Positions 7,181 to 11,565 of a stretch of DNA of 11,565 nt are shown piece by piece (positions within the stretch are counted from its first letter, which is position 1; each line of letters starts with the position of its first letter). A program made the translations under genes and the position numbers. The stretch is from Rhodobacter sp. Its GTDB lineage: Bacteria > Pseudomonadota > Alphaproteobacteria > Rhodobacterales > Rhodobacteraceae. Under the pieces are notes generated by a model, which was given only the letters and a program-made list of their open reading frames with translations, did no database searches and was not told where the DNA came from. The DNA is taken from contig PNND01000387.1 in NCBI GenBank assembly GCA_013824045.1, positions 1 through 11,565 on the forward strand. The letters run 5' to 3'.

Positions 7181-7621
7181 TTATTCGGCAGCGCGGCGGA
7201 AGGCGGCAAGCACGCCCTCACCCCAGGCCATCTGTTCCTTGAGTTCCGCAATCGCCTCATCCAGTTCGGCGCGCTGGCGTTCCATCTGGGCCAGCCGGTC
7301 CTGCGCCACCTCATAGGTGCGGCGCAGCTGCGCCTCCTGCTGGCGGCCCTCGCGGTCGTACATGTCCAGAAGCTGGCGGATATCCTCCAGCGAAAAGCCG
7401 AAGCGCTTGCCGCGCAGGATCAGCTTCAGCCGCGCGCGGTCGCGATAGGTGTAGAACCGCGCCGTGCCGCGCCGGACGGGCGACAGCAGTTCCTTCGCCT
7501 CGTAAAACCGCAAGGTGCGCGGCGTCACGTCAAAGGCCGCGCACATGTCGCGGATCGTCAGCAGGTCTTCCTTGGTGGTCGCCGGGGCGGTCGTCTGTGA
7601 GGCGGTCATCTGTCCACTCAT
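7181..7621 (-). CDS. MerR-family regulator, LiuR/GnyR-like (first gene of the acyl-CoA operon)
   Basis: 146 residues. The N-terminal winged helix spans about 21-91: helix-turn-helix [21 protein letters not shown] at 21-41, the wing with [19 protein letters not shown] at 50-68, then [21 protein letters not shown] at 69-89. This is the pattern of MerR proteins related to LiuR/GnyR, known regulators of branched-chain amino acid and acyl-CoA catabolism in proteobacteria. A long coiled coil (about 95-131) would form the dimer. There is no cysteine-rich effector tail, so it is unlikely to be a metal sensor. ATGs at 7621 and 7609 are both possible and neither has a strong ribosome site; I give the longer. 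It ends 13 bases before the dehydrogenase start. Its upstream region has a near-perfect 28-base dyad and several ACGT cores, so autoregulation is likely. The inducer is unknown, plausibly an acyl-CoA. Confidence 0.88.
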   Translation of the reverse strand: MSGQMTASQTTAPATTKEDLLTIRDMCAAFDVTPRTLRFYEAKELLSPVRRGTARFYTYRDRARLKLILRGKRFGFSLEDIRQLLDMYDREGRQQEAQLRRTYEVAQDRLAQMERQRAELDEAIAELKEQMAWGEGVLAAFRRAAE

Positions 7622-7644
7622 CTGGCATGCGTCGATGCACGGAA

Positions 7645-7672
7645 TCTGGTGAGGTTACGGAACCTTACCAGA
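7645..7672. promoter_or_regulatory. 28-base dyad, candidate operator of the MerR-dehydrogenase operon
   Basis: Arms TCTGGTGAGGTT (7645-7656) and AACCTTACCAGA (7661-7672) pair at 11 of 12 positions around a four-base centre. It sits 24 bases upstream of the MerR start. MerR proteins bind long dyads, often inside a promoter with a stretched 19-20 bp spacer. On the minus strand, TTTACG (7692-7687) and TAAGGT (7667-7662) have a 19-base spacer and could be such a promoter, but the match is weak. Confidence 0.6.
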
Positions 7673-7677
7673 CAAGT

Positions 7678-7700
7678 TGACGTGAACGTAAACGTAACGT
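7678..7700. promoter_or_regulatory. Phased ACGT cores, candidate regulator-binding site
   Basis: ACGT occurs at 7680, 7686, 7692 and 7697: three cores exactly 6 bases apart, then one at 5. The first three form a dyad around 7686-7689 (T-n-ACGT-nn-ACGT-nn-ACGT-n-A). A further exact copy of TGACGTGA (7678-7685) lies at 7717-7724. It is just upstream of the 28-base dyad. Which protein would bind it is not known. Confidence 0.5.
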
Positions 7701-7731
7701 GGCGTCACGGCCCGCATGACGTGATGTTGGG

Positions 7732-7747
7732 CCGCGCTGTCGCGCGG
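7732..7747. terminator. GC hairpin between the two MerR genes
   Basis: CCGCGC (7732-7737) and GCGCGG (7742-7747) form a 6-bp stem with a four-base loop, 36 bases past the stop of the upstream MerR gene. No T run follows, so it is at best a weak or non-canonical terminator. Confidence 0.3.
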
Positions 7748-7750
7748 TGC

Positions 7751-7792
7751 GGGATCAATCTGTTGGGATCAGTCTGCGGGGATCAGTCTTCG
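7751..7792. repeat. Three tandem 14-base repeats across the 3' end of a MerR gene
   Basis: Units 7751-7764, 7765-7778 and 7779-7792 all begin GGGATCA. Units two and three match at 13 of 14 positions, one and two at 11 of 14. The third unit contains the stop codon and last codons of the 8166-7783 MerR gene, so each downstream unit carries another TGATCCC on the minus strand. This is consistent with slippage duplication of the gene's end. Confidence 0.75.
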
Positions 7793-8166
7793 GGCAGCTT
7801 TGACAACTCATCCACTGCCGTCTCGCGCAGGGCGCGCAGATCGGCGATAGAGGTCTGCATCTCTTCCACCTGCGCGGTCAGCGCGGCAAGCTGGCGGTCG
7901 GCCATCGACAACCACGCCTCAAGCTGCGGTCGCGTGCCCTTCTGGCGATAGATCAGCAGCCATTGGCGGATTTCCTCAAGGCTGAAGCCGAACCGCCGCC
8001 CGCGCAGGATCAGCGTCATCCGCGCCACCTCGCGCGGGCCATAGAACCGCGCGCGGCCTTCCTTTTCAGGCTGCAACAGTTCGATATATTCGTAATACCG
8101 CAGCGTGCGCGGCGTCACATCGAACTTCGCGCACATCTCCTTGAAGCTGAGGCGGGTCTCGGACAT
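7783..8166 (-). CDS. MerR-family regulator, LiuR/GnyR-like (second paralogue)
   Basis: 127 residues. The helix-turn-helix is at 6-26 ([21 protein letters not shown]), the wing at 37-52 (EGRARFYGPREVARMT), then LRGRRFGFSLEEIRQWLLIY at 54-73 and a C-terminal coiled coil from about 85. It is paralogous to the MerR gene 161 bases downstream: [13 protein letters not shown](F/Y)YE and LRG(K/R)RFGFSLE(D/E)IRQ are shared. The ATG at 8166 has AGGAG seven bases upstream, and that site lies in the loop of an 8-bp inverted repeat. A frame extension to 8430 would overlap the divergent thioesterase gene and is rejected. It probably controls itself, the divergent thioesterase pair and possibly the beta-oxidation genes. 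No metal-sensing cysteine cluster is present, so a CoA-ester or related ligand is more likely than a metal. Confidence 0.9.
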   Translation of the reverse strand: MSETRLSFKEMCAKFDVTPRTLRYYEYIELLQPEKEGRARFYGPREVARMTLILRGRRFGFSLEEIRQWLLIYRQKGTRPQLEAWLSMADRQLAALTAQVEEMQTSIADLRALRETAVDELSKLPED

Positions 8167-8199
8167 GGGCCTACTCCTGACTGGGCCAGCATAGGCCCA
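8166..8199. promoter_or_regulatory. 8-bp inverted repeat enclosing a MerR ribosome-binding site
   Basis: TGGGCCTA (8166-8173) and TAGGCCCA (8192-8199) are perfect inverted repeats 18 bases apart. In the minus-strand mRNA the 3' arm includes the A of the start codon and the AGGAG lies in the loop. It could act as an RNA hairpin affecting translation or as a DNA operator. A competing small palindrome CTGGGCCAG occupies 8181-8189. Confidence 0.45.
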
Positions 8200-8254
8200 A
8201 GGGGGGCCATCGCGCAATCGCCGCCTGACGATGGAGATGACCATAGGGCAGGTC

Positions 8255-8284
8255 TTGCACATCGCGGGCGGGGCGCGGATTAAT
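8255..8284 (+). promoter_or_regulatory. Possible promoter of the thioesterase pair
   Basis: TTGCAC (8255-8260) and ATTAAT (8279-8284) are 18 bases apart and would start transcription about 15 bases before the 8306 start codon. The -35 match is poor and the -10 moderate. It falls inside the longer frame that begins at 8231, which favours the 8306 start. Confidence 0.3.
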
Positions 8285-8305
8285 GGGGACAAAAGGGGTT
8301 TGGCA

Positions 8306-8752
8306 ATGACCGACGTTACGGCACCGGATGTGGTGGCCCTTGCACGCCGCTTCATTGAGGCGATCCCCCATTCCCGCGCGCTGGGGATGCGGCTGGAATC
8401 CTTGGGCGAAGGGCGTGTTGTGATGACCATGCCCTATGACCTGCGCTTCGTGGGTGATCCCGCGACGGGCGTGCTGCATGGCGGGGCCGTGTCGGCGCTG
8501 ATGGATACGGCCAGCGGTGCGGCGGTGATGTGCCATCCCACCGCCCCCACCGCCACTGCGACGCTGGATCTGCGGATCGACTATTTCCGCCCCGCCACAC
8601 CGGGCCAGACCATCACCGCGCGGGCGGAATGCTATCACGTGACCCGCTCGGTCGCCTTTGTCCGCGTGACGGCAACGGATGAGGATGACACCCGCCCCGT
8701 CGCCGCCGCCACGGGGGCCTTCACGCTGGATCGACCGAAGGGGGTGAAATGA
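8306..8752 (+). CDS. PaaI-family hotdog-fold thioesterase (first of pair)
   Basis: 148 residues, the normal length of the PaaI/4HBT-like single-hotdog family that hydrolyses acyl-CoA thioesters. The signature HGGAVSALMDTASG is at 58-71, with H58-G59-G60 and the catalytic acid position D67 on the hotdog helix. TLDLRIDYFRPA (86-97) is the typical central strand, and RSVAFVRVTATD (114-125) with AAATGAFTL (133-141) are the following strands. I chose the ATG at 8306 (AAGGGG eight bases upstream) because residues encoded from 8231 to 8305 do not resemble the family and would overlap the promoter region. It overlaps the next thioesterase by ATGA, so the two are coupled. Next to a beta-oxidation locus it may release CoA from stalled or surplus acyl-CoAs. 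Substrate is not predictable. Confidence 0.92.
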   Translation: MTDVTAPDVVALARRFIEAIPHSRALGMRLESLGEGRVVMTMPYDLRFVGDPATGVLHGGAVSALMDTASGAAVMCHPTAPTATATLDLRIDYFRPATPGQTITARAECYHVTRSVAFVRVTATDEDDTRPVAAATGAFTLDRPKGVK

Positions 8753-9255
8753 CCCGCGCCAAACCCGAACCCGTGCAGGTCATCAAGCAACGCCGCGACG
8801 GCGCGCTCAAAGCGCTGCTCTCGGGCGTGCCCTATATCCAGTACCTCGACATCCAGTTCGACCGGCGCGGGGATGAGCTGACGGCGATCCTGCCCTTTGA
8901 CGAAAAGCTGATCGGCAATCCCACGCTGCCCGCCCTGCATGGGGGCGTGACGGCGGCCTTCCTTGAAGTGGCGGCGATCATCGAACTGTCATGGTCGATC
9001 CTGTGGGAAGAGATGGAGGCAGGCCAGCTTGACCCCGCCGGCATCGCCGAACGCCCCCTGCGCCTGCCCAAGACGATTGATTTCACGGTGGATTATCTGC
9101 GCACCGGCCTGCCGCGCGATGCCTATGCCCGGGCCCGCGTCAACCGCTCTGGCCGCCGTTACGCCTCGGTGCATGTCGAGGCGTGGCAGGACAACCGCGC
9201 CCGCCTGTTTGCGCAAGGAACGGGGCATTTCCTGATGCCGGAGGGGGGCGAGTAG
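8749..9255 (+). CDS. PaaI-family hotdog-fold thioesterase (second of pair)
   Basis: 168 residues. The hotdog signature ALHGGVTAAFLEVAA is at 62-76, with E73 at the acidic catalytic position where its partner has D67. TIDFTVDYLRTG (109-120) is the central strand, and the C-terminal strand ends in RLFAQGTGHFLMP. It starts with the A of an ATGA overlap. It is only distantly similar to the first thioesterase, with a longer N-terminus and an insert after the helix, so the two may form a heteromeric enzyme or act on different substrates. A second, diverged copy of its last 20 conserved codons lies about 1 kb downstream at 10221-10280, beyond the transporter gene, with a different tail. The present C-terminal tail (EGGE) may therefore derive from an integration event. 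Confidence 0.92.
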   Translation: MTRAKPEPVQVIKQRRDGALKALLSGVPYIQYLDIQFDRRGDELTAILPFDEKLIGNPTLPALHGGVTAAFLEVAAIIELSWSILWEEMEAGQLDPAGIAERPLRLPKTIDFTVDYLRTGLPRDAYARARVNRSGRRYASVHVEAWQDNRARLFAQGTGHFLMPEGGE

Positions 9256-9287
9256 GGGAAGCAACCGAAGCGGTAGCGCCAGACCGC

Positions 9288-10130
9288 CTATTTGCTCTCG
9301 CGAAGAAGCACTGTTCCAGACAGCGTCACGAAGACCGACATCAGCTTGCGCAGGTTAAGCTTTTCCTTGAGGAAAACCACTCCGAACAAGACAGCGAAGA
9401 CCATACTAACCTCACGCACTGCCGCAACCAATGCCAGTGGTGCCTGCGTGCTGGCCCAAAGTACGATCCAATAGGCCAGCAGAGATACGCACGCCGAGAG
9501 CGCCCCGGTTTTCCACACCAATTTCATCTGCGGGGCAAACTCGCGGCGCCTCAGTGCAATTGCGATCAAGATGATCGGTATGCCGTTAAGGACGTTTAGC
9601 CAAAGAAGGTAACTATGAGCATCCGCCGACAGGCGCGCTCCTGCACCATCCGCGACAGTGTAGCCGGCAATGAAGCAGCCCGTCGCAAGGGCGGCGATCA
9701 CCGCCTTTGGATGCCCGATGGCACCTTTTCCGCTGAAGATCAGACTCATGAGTCCAACCGATATCAGCAGCAGTGCCAGCATCTCTTGCTGCCCCAAACT
9801 CTCGCCAAGCACAAAGACCGCAAGACCCGCAACGATCAGCGGGGCCACGCCGCGTGACAGTGGATAGACTTGGCTCAGGTCGCCCAACCGATAGGCGATC
9901 GTCAGGAACAGAAAATAGGCGGTGTGAATGACAACCGACGCCGCAAGATATGGCCAGGCCTCTGGCGGAGGGACTGTGACGAACGGAGCAAAGGCAATGG
10001 CAACCACGGTTGTTGCAATCTTCGCCACAGCCAGCAGGACCAACGGATCCGCGCTGACTTTTAGCCACGCGTTCCAGCTTGCGTGCAGGAACGCAGCAAA
10101 AAGTACGGCTAAAAACACCCCGAGAGACAT
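9288..10130 (-). CDS. DMT-superfamily (EamA) transporter
   Basis: 280-residue integral inner-membrane protein with about ten hydrophobic segments, in two repeated halves as in EamA/RhaT-type drug/metabolite transporters. The N-terminal half begins MSLGVFLAVLFAAFLHASWNA. Half one ends near residue 135 (SVGLMSLIFSG) and half two near 275 (VTLSGTVLLRE). The end-of-half pattern VFVLGESLGQQE (105-116) is echoed by GVVFLKEKLNLRK (251-263), typical of the family. The start at 10130 has a modest GAGGTG site upstream. Substrate cannot be predicted; relatives export amino acids, nucleosides, sugars or drugs. It points opposite to the thioesterases and its base composition is AT-richer than any neighbour, so it was probably acquired horizontally and has no obvious link to beta-oxidation. 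Confidence 0.9.
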   Translation of the reverse strand: MSLGVFLAVLFAAFLHASWNAWLKVSADPLVLLAVAKIATTVVAIAFAPFVTVPPPEAWPYLAASVVIHTAYFLFLTIAYRLGDLSQVYPLSRGVAPLIVAGLAVFVLGESLGQQEMLALLLISVGLMSLIFSGKGAIGHPKAVIAALATGCFIAGYTVADGAGARLSADAHSYLLWLNVLNGIPIILIAIALRRREFAPQMKLVWKTGALSACVSLLAYWIVLWASTQAPLALVAAVREVSMVFAVLFGVVFLKEKLNLRKLMSVFVTLSGTVLLRESK

Positions 10131-10181
10131 GGATGCCCACCTCGCTCAATCGCTTGTTGATCCGGTTGAGTAACAGAGTCT

Positions 10182-10201
10182 CACGTCCGATTTGTGACGT
10201 G
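10182..10201. promoter_or_regulatory. CACGTC-N8-GACGTG dyad upstream of the transporter gene
   Basis: Perfect 6-bp arms (10182-10187 and 10196-10201) with an 8-base spacer, about 50-70 bases upstream of the transporter start. The size suits a dimeric regulator's operator. No matching regulator gene is adjacent. Confidence 0.4.
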
Positions 10202-10220
10202 CAGAATCACACCGTTCGGA

Positions 10221-10307
10221 ACTTGGCAAGACAGCCGTTCCCGCCTTTTCGCGCAGGGCACCGGGCATTTCCTGATGCCCTCCCCGCCGGATGAAGCGGC
10301 GGAATAG
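10221..10307 (+). pseudogene. Orphan 3' end of a second PaaI-type thioesterase gene
   Basis: Reads, in one frame, 28 codons and a stop (TAG 10305-10307). The first 20 codons align without gaps to 9181-9240 of the intact thioesterase: 48 of 60 bases and 17 of 20 residues match, including RLFAQGTGHFLMP. Nine of the twelve base differences are at third codon positions, so the fragment diverged while still part of a working gene. Upstream of 10221 the similarity stops abruptly and no start or hotdog signature remains. The tail (SPPDEAAE) differs from the intact gene's EGGE. It ends nine bases before the modA stop, convergent with it. Confidence 0.85.
10284..10302. terminator. GC hairpin at the modA 3' side
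   Basis: CCGCCG (10284-10289) and CGGCGG (10297-10302) with a seven-base loop, 15 bases past the modA stop and inside the orphan thioesterase fragment. There is no T run, so termination is only a possibility. Confidence 0.25.
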
Positions 10308-10316
10308 CGCGTCCGG

Positions 10317-11075
10317 TCAGTTCAGAACGACAAATCCCTGTTCGGCAAAGCGCGCATCGCCCGCCGCCGACGACAGCGCCTCAAAGAACGCCCGGTCCGC
10401 CGCGTCCGCCGCGCCCGTCAGCAGCGCGCCGGGGTAAACGATCGGCGGGTGGCTGTCAGCGGGAAAGGTGCCAACAACGGTGACATTATCATCCGGCGCC
10501 GCATCCGTGGCATAGACGATGCCATAGGGTGCCTCGCCCGCAGCCACCAGCGCCAGCGCGGCCCGCACGTTTTCCGATTGCGCAACCGATCCCTCCACCG
10601 CCTGCCACTGGCCCAGCGACGTGAGCGCCGCCTTGCCATATTGCCCGGCGGGCACGGCATCGACCATGGCCATGGACAGCCTGCCGTCGCCCAGCAGGGC
10701 GGCCAGATCAAGTCCGGGGCCGATCTCGACCGGGGCCGCGCCCTTGCCATGGGCGACCAGAACCAGACTGTTCCCCAACAGATCGGCCCGCGTGCCTTCG
10801 GCCACCAGCCCGGCCTTTTCCACCTCATCCATCCAGTTCACGGCGGCCGACAGGAAGATATCCGCAGGCGCGCCCTCGATGATCTGCTTTGCCAGCGCGT
10901 TGGACCCGCCATAGCTGATCACCACACTATGGCCTGTCTGCGCCTCAAAATCGGCGGCCACGGCATCCAGCGCGGTTTTCAGCGACGCGGCGGCAAAGAC
11001 CACCACCGTATCGGCAAGGGTCGGCGTGGCCAGCACCAGCGACAGGGCAGCGGCAAGGGCAATCGGGCGGCGCAT
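10317..11075 (-). CDS. modA: Periplasmic molybdate-binding protein of an ABC transporter
   Basis: 252-residue precursor. A signal peptide is at 1-21 (MRR then a hydrophobic core and TPTLA), with likely cleavage before D22. The mature protein has the two-lobed ModA pattern: VVFAAASLKTALDAV (25-39) with the ligand-contacting Ala-Ser, ISYGGSNALAKQI (53-65) with S58, DIFLSAAVNWMD (72-83), AVPAGQYGKAAL (140-151) and YGIVYATDA (184-192) with Y188. It would capture molybdate or tungstate for import. The start at 11075 has GGAG five bases upstream; a frame extension to 11126 lacks a site and would mask the signal peptide. It follows the modE-like gene by 62 bases. The permease (modB) and ATPase (modC) genes that usually follow are absent downstream, so the rest of the transporter must be encoded elsewhere, possibly beyond the right edge. 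Confidence 0.93.
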   Translation of the reverse strand: MRRPIALAAALSLVLATPTLADTVVVFAAASLKTALDAVAADFEAQTGHSVVISYGGSNALAKQIIEGAPADIFLSAAVNWMDEVEKAGLVAEGTRADLLGNSLVLVAHGKGAAPVEIGPGLDLAALLGDGRLSMAMVDAVPAGQYGKAALTSLGQWQAVEGSVAQSENVRAALALVAAGEAPYGIVYATDAAPDDNVTVVGTFPADSHPPIVYPGALLTGAADAADRAFFEALSSAAGDARFAEQGFVVLN

Positions 11076-11082
11076 GGTATCT

Positions 11083-11095
11083 CCGTATGATACGG
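11083..11095. promoter_or_regulatory. 13-base palindrome over the modA ribosome site
   Basis: CCGTAT (11083-11088) and ATACGG (11090-11095) are perfect inverted repeats around a single base. On the minus strand the last two bases of the palindrome are the GG of the modA GGAG site. It does not match the long CGTTATAT...ATATAACG form of classic ModE boxes, so the binding protein is uncertain. Confidence 0.4.
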
Positions 11096-11137
11096 CATCA
11101 GAAACATAACACTTGGAACCTGCCACACCGGCAAGCG

Positions 11138-11503
11138 TTATTTCTGGCCAGACATATCCCCGGCCCCCGGCGCGCGCAGCATCGCCTCCAGCGCGCCGAT
11201 ATCATCCGCCGTGGCCTGCTGCGCCGTGGCGACAATCCCGTGATACAGGCGCAGCACTTCTGCCCCGGCCTCTGTCAGGCTTGCGCCCCCGCCCCCCGGC
11301 CCGCCCCGCGTGCTGGCCACCAGCGGGGCCTGAAAGGCATCATTCATCTCTTCCACCAGCATCCATGCCCGCTTGTAGCTCATGTCCATCTGCCGCCCGG
11401 CAGCGGCGATGGAGCCTGTTTCGCGGATACGCTCCAGAAGCTCGGCCTTGCCCGGCCCCAGCATCGCATCGCCAAACAGAATGCGCAGGCGCAACCTCGT
11501 CAT
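11138..11503 (-). CDS. modE: Short ModE-like winged-helix regulator without molbindin domains
   Basis: 121 residues. It matches only the N-terminal DNA-binding domain of ModE: ILFGDAMLGPGKAELLERIRE (8-28), the helix-turn-helix TGSIAAAGRQMDMSYKRAWMLVEEMN (29-54), then a wing with a glycine-rich turn (RGGPGGGG, 66-73) and LTEAGAEVLRLY (76-87). E. coli ModE is about twice as long, with two molybdate-binding molbindin repeats that are missing here, so molybdate sensing cannot occur in the usual way. Short forms of this kind are known in proteobacteria and are annotated as LysR-type winged-helix or ModE N-terminal proteins. The start at 11503 has AAGGA seven bases upstream. The next gene in the same direction is modA, which it probably regulates. 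The symbol is by family; function without a ligand domain is inferred. Confidence 0.85.
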   Translation of the reverse strand: MTRLRLRILFGDAMLGPGKAELLERIRETGSIAAAGRQMDMSYKRAWMLVEEMNDAFQAPLVASTRGGPGGGGASLTEAGAEVLRLYHGIVATAQQATADDIGALEAMLRAPGAGDMSGQK

Positions 11504-11565
11504 CTTTCTGTCCTTTCAAGGCCTGCGCTGAGTGTTCCGCAGCCGCCCATCGCTGGCAAGGCAAG
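11504..11565. other. Upstream flank of the modE-like gene, window edge
   Basis: 62 bases with the AAGGA ribosome site near 11511-11515 and nothing else I can support. A promoter, or the end of another gene, may lie beyond the edge. Confidence 0.4.

Larger units (their letters stand above)
9256..10220. mobile_element. Probable inserted segment carrying the transporter gene
   Basis: Bounded on the left by the end of the second thioesterase gene and on the right by a diverged copy of that gene's 3' end. Counted 60-base stretches inside give 47-55% GC, against 65% on both sides (for example 8761-8820 and 10321-10380). It contains one gene on the opposite strand and no integrase, transposase or clear terminal repeat. 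The exact edges are uncertain by tens of bases. Confidence 0.55.

Noticed and set aside
5269..7242. Long plus-strand open frame antisense to the acyl-CoA dehydrogenase
   Set aside because: Same His/Arg/Gly/Gln-rich shadow composition; the minus-strand frame has complete family motifs and a strong ribosome site.
8231..8305. Upstream extension of the first thioesterase to the ATG at 8231
   Set aside because: The added residues do not resemble the family, and the stretch contains the likely promoter; 8306 has a ribosome site.
9270..9287. GCGGT/ACCGC hairpin between the thioesterase and the transporter as a bidirectional terminator
   Set aside because: Only a 5-bp stem with an 8-base loop and no T run on either side.
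10145..10170. CTCAA...TTGAG inverted repeat in the transporter leader
   Set aside because: Five-base arms with a 16-base spacer are expected by chance at this length.
11105..11140. ATAAC...GTTAT pair between modA and the modE-like gene as a ModE box
   Set aside because: The half-sites face the wrong way and are 26 bases apart, and one of them is formed by the modE stop codon.

Overview
The window is GC-rich (hand counts of typical stretches give about 65%). Codon use, operon style and protein sequences suggest an alphaproteobacterium of the Rhodobacteraceae (Rhodobacter/Gemmobacter/Paracoccus type). That placement comes from pattern recognition, not a database search. Most genes lie on the minus strand. 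No rRNA, tRNA, CRISPR array, transposase or integrase was seen.

Minus-strand block, 8166 down to 1: this is a fatty-acyl (or branched-chain acyl) beta-oxidation locus. Two tandem MerR regulators of the LiuR/GnyR type (8166-7783 and 7621-7181) stand at its head. They are followed by a large acyl-CoA dehydrogenase (7167-5389), a 70-residue ribbon-helix-helix-like protein (5312-5100), a 255-base repeat-rich gap, a glutathione S-transferase-like protein (4844-4209), a thiolase (4197-2986), two tandem single-domain cupins (2986-2513 and 2513-2052) and a FadJ/FadB-type hydratase/dehydrogenase that runs off the left edge (2055-1). The last five genes overlap or nearly touch (ATGA and TGATG junctions), so they are probably translationally coupled. 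Together they supply three enzymes covering the four steps of a beta-oxidation cycle, plus three accessory proteins of unknown role.

Plus-strand pair, 8306-9255: two hotdog-fold PaaI-type thioesterases overlap by ATGA and diverge from the second MerR gene. They could hydrolyse or recycle acyl-CoA intermediates of the same pathway.

Right part, 9256-11565: a DMT/EamA-family transporter gene of clearly lower GC (47-55% in counted stretches) lies between the end of the second thioesterase gene and a diverged, truncated second copy of that gene's 3' end (10221-10307). This is the layout expected when DNA integrates at the 3' end of a gene and displaces the old end. Beyond it is a short modE-like regulator followed by modA (periplasmic molybdate-binding protein), with no modB or modC downstream.

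The non-coding DNA is unusually structured. It holds a 28-base dyad and a row of ACGT cores upstream of the first MerR gene, a 14-base tandem triplet at the end of the second MerR gene, hairpins over two ribosome-binding sites, an inverted pair of a 22-base repeat, and a long hairpin after the acyl-CoA dehydrogenase. The most notable observation is the duplicated thioesterase 3' end flanking the transporter gene. The least understood part of the operon is the cupin pair.
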